Origin: JALOOE01 sp964423545 | Lineage (GTDB): Bacteria; Chloroflexota; Anaerolineae; CG2-30-64-16 | NCBI GenBank assembly: GCA_964423545.1 | Contig: CAYRFV010000091.1 | Location: 1 to 18,640 of the forward strand | Direction: 5' to 3' | Length of the DNA stretch: 18,640 nt | Translations under genes and position numbers: made by a program | Part shown: one piece after another, positions 6,806 through 14,570 of the stretch | Layout: each line of letters opens with the position of its first letter | Numbering within the stretch: the first letter of the stretch is position 1 | The notes under the pieces: generated by a model | What the model was told of the DNA's origin: nothing | The model's input: only the letters and a program-made list of their open reading frames with translations | The model's database searches: none

Positions 6806-8881
6806 ATGGAAACCCGCACCAACGGCCCGCAAATCGCGGTGTTTATCGATTTTGAAAATGTTGCCACATCGGCAGAGGCGAACTTCGGGGATTTCGACGT
6901 GACGGCGGTGATGGATCTGCTGCGCACGCGCGGCCGCCTGTTGATCAAGCGAGCATACGGCGACTGGGGACGCTTCCACCGCTATCGTCGGGCGATGCTG
7001 GAGAACGGCGTCGATCTGTTTCAACTCTATTCGGTCGGCATGCAACAGAAGAACCGCGCGGATGTGCGCCTGGCGATCGACGCGCTGGAGACCGTCTTCA
7101 CCCGGCAGAGCATCGACGTCTATGCAGTGATCTCTGGAGACAGCGACTTCACTGAGCTGATCCACAAGCTGCGCGACCACGGGAAGTACACCATCGGCAT
7201 CGGTCTGCGCTCGGCGACCAGCGATCTGCTGCGCCGGGCCTGCGATGAGTTCATCTTCTATGAGACGTTGGTGACCGAGGAGGCGGTCGACATCTCGGAA
7301 GAGCTGCGACTCCCCGATGCGCGCGATCTGCTGCGTCGGGCGCTGACCGCCGCGGAACAGAAGGGTGAGCTGCCGATCTTCGCAGGCCGTCTCAAGCAAA
7401 TCATGTTGAGCCTGGACTCATCGTTCAGCGAGACCAACTACGGTTATCCCCAGTTCAGGACCTTCTTGGAGGCGTATCCCGATCTAGCCGCGTTGGAGGA
7501 GCAGGGGCTCCAGCTCTTCGTCAGCATGCCGAAGCCGGCCTCCGCGCTCGAGCCGGCCGCGGCGCCTGCCCCCGCTAAGCCCGTGGCAGAGCCGGCGGCG
7601 CCGCGGCCGCCGATGGTCGGCGGCGTGATGGCCGGGCAGGCTCTTCCCGGCGCGGCCGGGACCACGGTCCGGCCGGTCGTGGACCAGAGCCAGCGCTACC
7701 GCAGCTTTCTGCGCGAGGCGGGTCTGCGCATCGTCGAGCTGAGCACGCGGCAGCGAGTGTTGGCCGACTTCCTGGCGACTGCTCAGGCGCGCGCTGAGCC
7801 GTTCGCACTGAGCGACGCCGCCGATGTCCTCAAGGATCGCTACGACGCTGAGAACACGCTCACGCAGAAGCTCGCGGTGCCTGACATGATGCGGCTGCTG
7901 GTCATGAGCGGAACGCTTTCGTTTGCGGGCGGCCAGGCTTGCAGCGACGCGCCGCTGCGTCGTCTCGAAGAGCTGACGCCGGACATTCTGCTCAGCGGCT
8001 GCGATCGGGTGTATGTCTGGCGGCTGGTGGAAGGTGGTGTTTCCGTCGATCCTGGACACCTCGCGCCCGTCATCTATGACGTCGACACGACCGCCGAGCG
8101 CGTCGCCGCGCTGTGTGACGCACTGGTGGCGGAGGGGAAGATCGTGCCCCGCGCCGACGGTTTTGCCGTCGCACCGGAGCAGATCACCAGGCTGCTGCAG
8201 CGTCCTGAACTCGCCTTGCCGGCGAACAATCTGGTTCGGGTGGCGCTGCCAGTGGGCGAACCGGTGACGCCATACACGGCCGAAAGCTTGTTCCGGGAGG
8301 GATCGGATCTGCGCCAGAAGGATTTCGCCGGGAGCGCACATCGCTATCTGCAGGCCGCGCGCATCCAGCTCGATTCGCTGCGCAATGCCCAATCGCATGC
8401 TGGCTTCGATGATCTGAAATGGTACCTGGCGAGCTACTGCTCCGTGAAGGCGGGGCATGCGTTCGTTACCGGAAACTATGCCGAGGCTGTACCCTACTAT
8501 CTCTCCTTCTTTAGCCTGGCGCAGGAGTCCGATAGCGTGTGGCCCCGCATCCAGCGCCTGGTCAATCCGATGGCGAGCTACTACTTTGCCATCGCGGGGA
8601 AGCAGCTCAATGAGCCGGTGCCGCCGAACCTGGGCCGTTCGCTTGCCTACCAGGTGGCGCTGCGCATCCATCACCACACCGATCCGCAGGTCGGCGCAGC
8701 GTGGGAAGAGCTGATGAGCAGGCTGGCCCGCGTCAACCTGGGCCTCGTGCGCCAGACCCATCGCGACATTCTCGGTCAGATCGGTCCGGTGGCCCAGGTC
8801 GGCAACGGCACCGTGGCCCGCATTGAGCGGACTCGCGCGTTCCTGGCCGGGTTGATTGCGGAACGCGAACAGCAAGAGTGA
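6806..8881 (+). CDS. NYN-domain, LOTUS/OST-HTH protein with long unassigned C-terminus
   Basis: 691 residues. The start at ATG 6806 has AAAGGA (6789-6794) 11 nt upstream; a TTG 24 nt earlier has no site. Residues about 9-155 are a NYN (LabA/DUF88, PIN-like) nuclease fold with its acidic residues: D15 (VFIDFEN), D86 and D92 (NRADVRLAIDAL), D112 and D114 (ISGDSDF). Residues about 168-240 fit an OST-HTH/LOTUS RNA-binding domain (SFSETNYGYPQFRTFLEAYPDL at 207-228 by position, core NYGYPQFRTFL). An Ala/Pro linker spans 241-293. Residues 294-480 look like winged-helix repeats (a guess). Residues about 485-600 are helical and TPR-like. NYN-LOTUS proteins are thought to act on RNA, but the target is unknown. 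The gene lies inside the beta-oxidation operon, between hydratase and dehydrogenase. Confidence 0.85.
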   Translation: METRTNGPQIAVFIDFENVATSAEANFGDFDVTAVMDLLRTRGRLLIKRAYGDWGRFHRYRRAMLENGVDLFQLYSVGMQQKNRADVRLAIDALETVFTRQSIDVYAVISGDSDFTELIHKLRDHGKYTIGIGLRSATSDLLRRACDEFIFYETLVTEEAVDISEELRLPDARDLLRRALTAAEQKGELPIFAGRLKQIMLSLDSSFSETNYGYPQFRTFLEAYPDLAALEEQGLQLFVSMPKPASALEPAAAPAPAKPVAEPAAPRPPMVGGVMAGQALPGAAGTTVRPVVDQSQRYRSFLREAGLRIVELSTRQRVLADFLATAQARAEPFALSDAADVLKDRYDAENTLTQKLAVPDMMRLLVMSGTLSFAGGQACSDAPLRRLEELTPDILLSGCDRVYVWRLVEGGVSVDPGHLAPVIYDVDTTAERVAALCDALVAEGKIVPRADGFAVAPEQITRLLQRPELALPANNLVRVALPVGEPVTPYTAESLFREGSDLRQKDFAGSAHRYLQAARIQLDSLRNAQSHAGFDDLKWYLASYCSVKAGHAFVTGNYAEAVPYYLSFFSLAQESDSVWPRIQRLVNPMASYYFAIAGKQLNEPVPPNLGRSLAYQVALRIHHHTDPQVGAAWEELMSRLARVNLGLVRQTHRDILGQIGPVAQVGNGTVARIERTRAFLAGLIAEREQQE

Positions 8882-8976
8882 GGCAGGCACGCGGCAAGGA
8901 CCAGGAGGCCACGGCAGAGTCGGTCTTTCTTCTCCAAGAGAGCGATGCCTGGGTGCACGGCGCGGAAGGAGCCGCC

Positions 8977-10143
8977 ATGGACTTCTCTCTGACACCGGAG
9001 CAGGAGATGCTCCAACAGATGTTCCGCGAGTTCGCAGCGAAGGAAGTGGCGAAGGTCGCCGACAAGGCCGACAAGGAGGAAGCGCTGCCGCCACGACTGC
9101 TGAAACGCGCAGCCAGCCAGGGGTTCATGGCCGCGTTTGCGCCGGCAGAGCCCTACGGCGGCGCAGGCCTGGACCTCGTCACCTTCACGCTGCTGCTGGA
9201 GACGCTGGCCGCAGAGTGTTCCAGCATGGCGTTGACCCTCCATGTTCACAACAGCCTCGCGCTGCGCGCCATTTATCGCTACGCCACGACAGCCGCCCGA
9301 GACGCGCTGGTGCCAGAGATGGTGACGGGCGAGCGCATCGGCGCGTTTGCTCTGACCGAGCCGGGCGCGGGCAGCGACCCTTCGCATCTGCGCACCCTGG
9401 CTGTCCGGCGCGGGGATGAATACACGCTCACCGGTGCGAAGACGTGGGTCAGCAATGGCGGCATCGCAGGCGTCTTCGTGGTGTTTGCCGCCACCGATCC
9501 GTCGGCCGGGTCACGAGGTCTCAGCGCGTTCGCCATTCCGGCCGAGACCTCCGGACTGACGATCGGCGGCCGCGAGAAGACCCTGGGGCTGAATGCGGCG
9601 AGCATCCATCGTATCTACCTGAACGAGTGCCGTATCCCGGCCGATCACCTGCTGGGAGCCGAAGGGGATGGCTACAGGATTGCCCTTGAGACCCTCGACT
9701 ATGGACGCGTCGGGATCTCGGCCGCAGCGGTCGGACTGGCCCATCGAGTCGTGGAGCTGGGTGTGAAGTTCGCCAGTGAGCGCGTGCAGTTCGGCGCGCC
9801 GATCGGCGCCAAGCAGGCCATTCAGTCTTATCTGGCCGATTGCGCCACCGAGGTCGCTGCGGCCGAAGGGCTCGTGCGGCGCGCCGCCTGGCTGGCCGAC
9901 CAGGGCCGTCCGTTCACGCAGGAAGCGTCGATGGCGAAGCTGTTCGCCGGCCGAATGGCGGGGAACGTAACCAATAGGGTGCTCCAGGTGCATGGCGGCT
10001 ACGGCTACATCATGGACTATCCGATTCAACGCTACTACCGCGATGCGCGGGCGCTGGAGATCGTCGAAGGCACGACCCAGATTCAACAGATCGTTATTGC
10101 AGGCGGCTTGTTTGCCGGCACAGGCGTGAAGGTGCGACCGTGA
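8977..10143 (+). CDS. Acyl-CoA dehydrogenase 1
   Basis: 388 residues. FAD-dependent alpha,beta-desaturation of an acyl-CoA, the first beta-oxidation step, passing electrons to ETF. The start at ATG 8977 has AAGGA (8966-8970) 6 nt upstream, and MDFSLTPEQ is a family-typical N-terminus; a GTG at 8878 overlapping the preceding stop codon would add 33 unlike residues. Signature 1, FALTEPGAGSD, is at 124-134. Signature 2 around VHGGYGYIMDYPIQR leads to the catalytic base E364 in VEGTTQIQ, the position used by short/medium-chain enzymes rather than the isovaleryl type. Chain length cannot be told from sequence. It ends GVKVRP, like its neighbour. Confidence 0.94.
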   Translation: MDFSLTPEQEMLQQMFREFAAKEVAKVADKADKEEALPPRLLKRAASQGFMAAFAPAEPYGGAGLDLVTFTLLLETLAAECSSMALTLHVHNSLALRAIYRYATTAARDALVPEMVTGERIGAFALTEPGAGSDPSHLRTLAVRRGDEYTLTGAKTWVSNGGIAGVFVVFAATDPSAGSRGLSAFAIPAETSGLTIGGREKTLGLNAASIHRIYLNECRIPADHLLGAEGDGYRIALETLDYGRVGISAAAVGLAHRVVELGVKFASERVQFGAPIGAKQAIQSYLADCATEVAAAEGLVRRAAWLADQGRPFTQEASMAKLFAGRMAGNVTNRVLQVHGGYGYIMDYPIQRYYRDARALEIVEGTTQIQQIVIAGGLFAGTGVKVRP

Positions 10144-10249
10144 CGTGCTGGTGATGTGACGAACGCATAGCGCGGACGGAGTGCGCTTGCAGCGGGAATG
10201 AGCGCCATGTGCGATCCGGGAAGCGCGGTCTGCGAGCGATGGAGGTGCT

Positions 10250-11416
10250 ATGGACTTCAGCCTTCCCAAACCCCATCAGCTTTTTCGCCAGATGGTGTGG
10301 GAGTTTGCGGAGCACGAGGTGCTGCCGAAAGCCAGACAGGTGGATGCACAGGGCTGGCCCGACATGGAGGTGGCGCGCAAGTTGGGCGAGTGCGGGCTCC
10401 TGGGCACTCCCTTTCCCCAGCGGTATGGCGGCGCCGGGTTGGGCGAGCTAGGGTATTGCCTGCTGATGGAGGCGATGGGCGCAGTCTGCACCAGCACCGC
10501 AACCTTTGTCGGCGCGCACATCGGTATCGGGGTCATGGCCATCTACCTGGGCGGAAGCGAGGCGCAGAAGGAACGCTATCTGGCCGATTTGTGTGCAGGC
10601 CGGAAGATCGCCGCCTTCTGCCTGACGGAGCCCAATGCCGGCTCCGACGCTGCGTCGATCAGGACGCGCGCCATCCGCGACGGCAACCGGTGGATCATCA
10701 GCGGATCAAAGATCTACATCACTAACGGCCCGATCGCTGATGTGATGACGGTGCTGGCTGTGAACGATCCGGCTCTCGGCTCGCGTGGCGGCGTGACGGC
10801 GTTCATCGTTGAGAAGGGTATGCCAGGGCTATCGGTCGGGACGATCGAGCACAAGCTCGGCATCCGGGGCAGTGCGACCTCGGAGATCATCTTCGACGAG
10901 GTGGCGGTTCCCTCCACCAACGTCCTCGGTCAGGTGGGCGCCGGGTTCATCACCTTCATGCAGACCCTTGACACGGGACGGCTGGGCCTGGGCGCCGCCT
11001 GTTTGGGCGGCGCTGAGGCGGCCCTGGACAGGATGTGCCGGTACGCGGCCGGACGTACACAGTTTGGTAAGTCGTTGGGGGAGAAGCAGTCGATCCAGTG
11101 GCTGATCGCAGACACCGCCACCGAGGTTGAAGCGCTGCGCTCCCTGGTCTACCGCACCGCCTGGATGGTGGACACAGGTCAGCCGTTCACGCGCGAGGGC
11201 GGCATGTGCAAGCTGTTCGGGTCGGAGGTGGCCTCGCGCGCCATCCAGCGCGCGCTCCAGGTGCACGGCGCGCTGGGCTATAGCCGTGACTTCCCGCTCG
11301 AACGCATGTGGCGTGATGCGCGCATCGCCGAGATCTTCGAGGGTACTAATGAGATCCAGCGTATCGTGATTGCTGAGCAGGTGCTGCGGCCGTATGGCTT
11401 GCGGGTCAGGCCGTGA
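10250..11416 (+). CDS. Acyl-CoA dehydrogenase 2
   Basis: 388 residues, the same length as the preceding paralogue. The start at ATG 10250 has GGAGG (10241-10245) 4 nt upstream. FCLTEPNAGSD is the first signature. The second (VHGALGYSRDFPLERMWRDAR) leads to the catalytic E364 in FEGTNEIQR. It starts MDFSL and ends GLRVRP like gene 1, but the interior is clearly diverged, so they are paralogues rather than a recent duplication, probably with different acyl chain preferences. Both keep the catalytic glutamate, unlike heteromeric mycobacterial FadE pairs where one partner has lost it. A 106-nt spacer separates the two genes. Confidence 0.94.
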   Translation: MDFSLPKPHQLFRQMVWEFAEHEVLPKARQVDAQGWPDMEVARKLGECGLLGTPFPQRYGGAGLGELGYCLLMEAMGAVCTSTATFVGAHIGIGVMAIYLGGSEAQKERYLADLCAGRKIAAFCLTEPNAGSDAASIRTRAIRDGNRWIISGSKIYITNGPIADVMTVLAVNDPALGSRGGVTAFIVEKGMPGLSVGTIEHKLGIRGSATSEIIFDEVAVPSTNVLGQVGAGFITFMQTLDTGRLGLGAACLGGAEAALDRMCRYAAGRTQFGKSLGEKQSIQWLIADTATEVEALRSLVYRTAWMVDTGQPFTREGGMCKLFGSEVASRAIQRALQVHGALGYSRDFPLERMWRDARIAEIFEGTNEIQRIVIAEQVLRPYGLRVRP

Positions 11417-11418
11417 AC

Positions 11419-11476
11419 GGATCGCGGAGCGCGGATTGTCGATCTTGGATGGGGGTTAGCTACTGAATCCGTCCGC
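11419..11476 (+). repeat. Heptad repeats and hairpin upstream of etfB
   Basis: Five 7-nt units stand in tandem: GGATCGC (11419), GGAGCGC (11426), GGATTGT (11433), CGATCTT (11440), GGATGGG (11447). GCGGA (11424-11428) and CGGATT (11432-11437) pair with TCCGC (11472-11476) and AATCCG (11466-11471), an 11-bp stem with a 3-nt bulge. It lies about 20 nt upstream of the etfB Shine-Dalgarno. Confidence 0.6.
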
Positions 11477-11506
11477 TCTGTTCGCCACCCGCGAGAGGAG
11501 AGTTCC

Positions 11507-12292
11507 ATGCGCATCGTCGTATGCATGAAACAGGTCTACGCCCCGGAGACCGTGAAGATCTCGCGCAGCCGCGAGGAACTCGACCTGCGCGAGGCGACCA
11601 GGATCACCAATCCGCCGGATAAGCTTGCACTGGAATGGGCGCTGCGGCTGCGGGAGGCGCTCGGCGGCGAGGTGATCGCGCTCATGGTGGAAGCGGTGCA
11701 GGCCGAGGACGTTCTCCGGGAGGCAATCGCGATGGGCGCCGACCGCAGCGTGCTCGTCACCGGTCTCGATCCGGCCGTCGCGGGCGGGCGCGCGGTGGCG
11801 AAGGCCATCGCCGCGGTTATCCGTCGAACGGGAGCCGTTGACCTGGTGCTGACAGGGCAGTCAGGGCTCATCGACGGCGCCGGCAGCCTGGCCCCGCGGG
11901 TGGCTGCAGAGCTCGGCTGGCCGGTCGTGCTCGATACGGTCCGCCTGGCAGGTGAGGCAGGCGGCCAGGTGCGCGCTGCGGTCGTCACGGATGCCGGCGC
12001 CTGGCGGATGCCGCTGACTCCGCCCATGGTGGTCGCCGTTGCATCCGGCCCCGATCCCATCCGCCCGCGCTATCCGATCCCGGCGCGGATCGCCAACGCC
12101 TGGCAGCCCGGACTGGTGGAGATCTGGTCACCGGAGGAGCTGGAACTGGACCGCGAGACCCTTGCGCCCGATATCGAGCCCGGCGCACTGGTGCTCCCTC
12201 CCGAGCGGTCACGCGGCCAGATCATCGGCGGGCCGATTGTGGAAGCGGCGGAGCAGTTGGTCGCGCTGCTGGAGACAAAGGGGTTCAGGTAA
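11507..12292 (+). CDS. etfB: Electron transfer flavoprotein subunit beta
   Basis: 261 residues, normal for EtfB. With EtfA it carries electrons from acyl-CoA dehydrogenases to a membrane quinone reductase. The start at ATG 11507 has AGGAG (11496-11500) 6 nt upstream. Family features are MRIVVCMKQV at the N-terminus, NPPDKLALEWALRL (residues about 35-48), AIAMGADRSVLV, DLVLTGQSGLIDG and the C-terminal EAAEQLVALLETKG helix. The segment after DLVLTG reads GLIDGAGSLAPRVAAEL; the Asn-Gln usually found in the AMP-binding loop (as in human ETF beta) is absent. The pair lies directly downstream of the two dehydrogenases that should feed it. The EtfB assignment is good. Confidence 0.9.
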   Translation: MRIVVCMKQVYAPETVKISRSREELDLREATRITNPPDKLALEWALRLREALGGEVIALMVEAVQAEDVLREAIAMGADRSVLVTGLDPAVAGGRAVAKAIAAVIRRTGAVDLVLTGQSGLIDGAGSLAPRVAAELGWPVVLDTVRLAGEAGGQVRAAVVTDAGAWRMPLTPPMVVAVASGPDPIRPRYPIPARIANAWQPGLVEIWSPEELELDRETLAPDIEPGALVLPPERSRGQIIGGPIVEAAEQLVALLETKGFR

Positions 12293-12334
12293 GAGGCCGA
12301 TGGTCGGCGGCGGGGCGGGGGGCGTCTGTTCCGT

Positions 12335-12376
12335 GGCCTGGAGCCTGCAGCCTCCTGCCGCTCGCCTTCGGCCTGA
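12335..12376 (+). repeat. Heptad tract NGCCTNN x6 upstream of etfA
   Basis: Six consecutive 7-nt units follow NGCCTNN with one deviant: GGCCTGG (12335), AGCCTGC (12342), AGCCTCC (12349), TGCCGCT (12356), CGCCTTC (12363), GGCCTGA (12370). They lie in the 118-nt spacer between etfB and etfA. A G-rich run (12306-12322) precedes them. Confidence 0.7.
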
Positions 12377-12410
12377 GTCGCTGAAGCGTTAGCCAATCGG
12401 GAGCAGTCCT

Positions 12411-13412
12411 ATGGGCGTGGATCTGTCGTACCTCGAGGCGTTGATGGGCGGCGCGGCGGTCGAACCGGGCGTGGAATCCGGCGCTGTGTGGGTTGTCAGC
12501 CCGGACGGTGCAGCCGGAGACGGCATCCTGCGGCTGGTGGGGAAGGCGCGCGTGGTGGCCGATGCCTTGGGCGCCTATGTTCACTTGCTGCTTGCAGGCG
12601 GCGCGACGATCGGGGAAGGAGAAGCCGCGATCAAGGCCGGCGCTGACCGGGTGCTGCTGGCGCAAGGCGTGCCTGACCTGATCGATCTCGTAGGCTTTTT
12701 CCGCGAACGAGCGCCCCAGGCTATCCTCTTCCCTGCCACGCATTCGGGGCGTACGCTGGGCCCCGGTCTGGCGCAGGCGCTCAACGGCGCGCTGTGCGGT
12801 CGCGCCGCCGACCTGGAGGTCGATCCCGTCTATCAGCGCATCGTAGCGCATCAGCCATTGCTCGACGACGCCGCGCGGCGACGAGTGGCTCTCATGGCGA
12901 GCCCGGCGGTGGCGGTGGTCGAGACGACTGCGCTGCCTGCCGCTTTCAGTGAGCCGTGGCGCGGCGGGGAAGTGGCGGACGCCGGGGTGACCTGGGCGCC
13001 TGCCCCGGCGCATCTCCCCGCAGAGCTTTGTGCGACGCCCGCATCCCTCTCAAGTGCAGCGGTGGTCGTGGCGGCCGGACAGGGTCTCAAGACCACCGAG
13101 GGCTTTGCGCTCGCCGCCAGGCTGGCGCAGGCGTTGGGCGGGGTCGTCGGCGGCGATGTCGCCGCACTGGACGCCGGCTGGATCACCGAGGCGCAGCTCA
13201 TCGGATTGACTGGCGCAACCGTTGCGCCGAAGCTGCTGATCGCGTTGGGCCTGGACGGCGACACCAGCCTTTTCATGAGCACTCGCGACGCCGGGCTGAT
13301 CGTGGCTGTGCAGCGCGATCCCCTTGCCCCCATCGTGTCCGTCGCCGACTATAACATCTTTCACGATCCCGCGGCGTTTGCAGCAGCCCTGCTTGCCAGG
13401 CTGGAACGATGA
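12411..13412 (+). CDS. etfA: Electron transfer flavoprotein subunit alpha, divergent FAD site
   Basis: 333 residues, normal for EtfA. The start at ATG 12411 has GGGAG (12399-12403) 7 nt upstream. The N-terminal half (to about 200) has the Rossmann-like ETF domain with LFPATHSGRTLGPGLAQAL. The C-terminal FAD-binding domain can be aligned by eye, but key positions differ from human ETF alpha. GRG is GQG (223-225). GASR is GGDV (247-250). The Gln before TG is Leu (266). GISGAIQH is GLDGDTSL (280-287). INKDP is VQRDP (300-304). Conserved points are T267, the AP after the beta-strand, DAGW and VADY (311-314). No stop or frameshift is seen. The call rests on fold-level motifs and adjacency to etfB. 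Whether it still binds FAD is open. Confidence 0.82.
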   Translation: MGVDLSYLEALMGGAAVEPGVESGAVWVVSPDGAAGDGILRLVGKARVVADALGAYVHLLLAGGATIGEGEAAIKAGADRVLLAQGVPDLIDLVGFFRERAPQAILFPATHSGRTLGPGLAQALNGALCGRAADLEVDPVYQRIVAHQPLLDDAARRRVALMASPAVAVVETTALPAAFSEPWRGGEVADAGVTWAPAPAHLPAELCATPASLSSAAVVVAAGQGLKTTEGFALAARLAQALGGVVGGDVAALDAGWITEAQLIGLTGATVAPKLLIALGLDGDTSLFMSTRDAGLIVAVQRDPLAPIVSVADYNIFHDPAAFAAALLARLER

Positions 13413-13472
13413 GGATCCGACGGGCAGTGCCCTGCTTCAGCAGGCCATCGAGACGCCGCGCCGGGAGCCTTT

Positions 13473-13501
13473 TTGCCGCCGCAATCGCCTCGTGCTATCA
13501 T
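13473..13501 (+). promoter_or_regulatory. Promoter of the Gfo/Idh-GNAT operon
   Basis: TTGCCG (13473-13478), 17 bp, TATCAT (13496-13501), with TGC immediately before the -10 (extended -10). A start near 13508 leaves a leader of about 58 nt to the ATG at 13566. It separates this operon from etfA, 61 nt upstream. I see no clear terminator between them; a 5-bp hairpin at 13431-13444 is too weak to count. Confidence 0.6.
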
Positions 13502-13565
13502 GGCGGCCGACCATCTGAATCTCAGGGTCTCCTGATCCTTCGCAGCTCACATGGAGGGAACCATC

Positions 13566-14570
13566 ATGCGGGTAGGAATCGTTGGCGCCGGCGGCATGGG
13601 CAGGGTGCACACGACCGCCTGGCAGACCACCCCGGCACAGGTCGTCGGCTATCGCGACATCCGGCCGGAGCGGGCGGCAAGCTATGCCCAACGCTACGGC
13701 GGGCGGGCCTATGACAGCCTCGAAGCGCTGCTGGCCGATGTCGATGTGATCAGTTGTACGACGCCCACCGATGTCCACTATGAGGTTGTCATGGCCGCGG
13801 CGCGGGCCGGCAAGCATGTCGTTTGCGAGAAGCCGCTGGCGCGCACGTTGGCGCAGGGGCGTGAGATGGTTGCGGCGTGCCGGGAGGCGGGCGTCAAGCT
13901 GCTGGTAGGGCACGTCGTGCGCTTCTTCCCGGAGTATGACCGGGCCAAACGCGCGATCGAGACGGGATTGGTCGGCGTTCCGGCGGTGCTGCGCTTTGCG
14001 CGCTGCGTGTCTCAGCCGCGGCTCAGTGTCGACAACTGGTTCGTGGACCATCGCCGGTCAGGGGGTCTGATCCTTGATCTGATGGTGCACGATTTCGATC
14101 AGGCGCGCTGGATGGCAGGGGAGGTGGTGCGCGTCTATGCCAAGGCGCTGAGCGTGACGCGGCCCGAGGCGGGCGTCGACCACGCCCTGGTGATCCTGAC
14201 GCACGCAAGCGGCGCGATCACGCATGTCGAGGGTTCGTGGGCCTATCCGCCCACCTTCACCACGGCATTCGAGGTCGCAGGTTCCGAGGGGCTGTTGACA
14301 TTCGACGCCGAGTCCTCGAAGCCCATCCGGTTCCTGCGGCATCAACAGGCTGCGGCAGAGATTCCGGAGGTGCCACTGCCCTCCAATCCGTTGTTGGAGA
14401 GCCAGTACGTCACCGAGATCAAGGCGTTTCATGAAGCAATCGCCCATGACGCGACCGTGCGTGTGAGTGCAGCCGACGGCCTGGCCGCCATCCAGATTGC
14501 GCTGGCCGCCATCGAATCGGCGCAGAGCGGGCGGGCGGTGCAGATCCAGCCACTGGAGGTGTTGGCATGA
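13566..14570 (+). CDS. Gfo/Idh/MocA-family oxidoreductase 1
   Basis: 334 residues. NAD(P)-dependent oxidoreductase of the glucose-fructose oxidoreductase / inositol dehydrogenase family, typically acting on a sugar, cyclitol or derivative; the substrate cannot be told. The start at ATG 13566 has GGAGGGA (13553-13559) 6 nt upstream; an ATG at 13551 overlaps that site. The nucleotide motif GAGGMG is at 7-12 after an MRVGIV strand. The signature EKPLA is at 88-92, its Lys being the usual catalytic residue. GGLILDLMVHDFD (166-178) holds the D171/H175 pair. It overlaps the next gene by 4 nt (ATGA), so the two are translationally coupled. Confidence 0.92.
   Translation: MRVGIVGAGGMGRVHTTAWQTTPAQVVGYRDIRPERAASYAQRYGGRAYDSLEALLADVDVISCTTPTDVHYEVVMAAARAGKHVVCEKPLARTLAQGREMVAACREAGVKLLVGHVVRFFPEYDRAKRAIETGLVGVPAVLRFARCVSQPRLSVDNWFVDHRRSGGLILDLMVHDFDQARWMAGEVVRVYAKALSVTRPEAGVDHALVILTHASGAITHVEGSWAYPPTFTTAFEVAGSEGLLTFDAESSKPIRFLRHQQAAAEIPEVPLPSNPLLESQYVTEIKAFHEAIAHDATVRVSAADGLAAIQIALAAIESAQSGRAVQIQPLEVLA

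Noticed and set aside
8878..8976. GTG start adding 33 residues to acyl-CoA dehydrogenase 1
   Set aside because: No good site upstream and the added residues are unlike the family; the ATG at 8977 has AAGGA and a typical MDFSLTPEQ start.
7484..9094. A 536-codon minus-strand frame opposite the NYN gene
   Set aside because: His/Arg-rich antisense shadow with no motifs; the plus strand encodes clear NYN and LOTUS domains and has a ribosome-binding site.
13431..13474. Rho-independent terminator after etfA (CCTGC-TTCA-GCAGG and TTTTT)
   Set aside because: The 5-bp hairpin is 26 nt away from the T-run, and no stem directly precedes the T-run.
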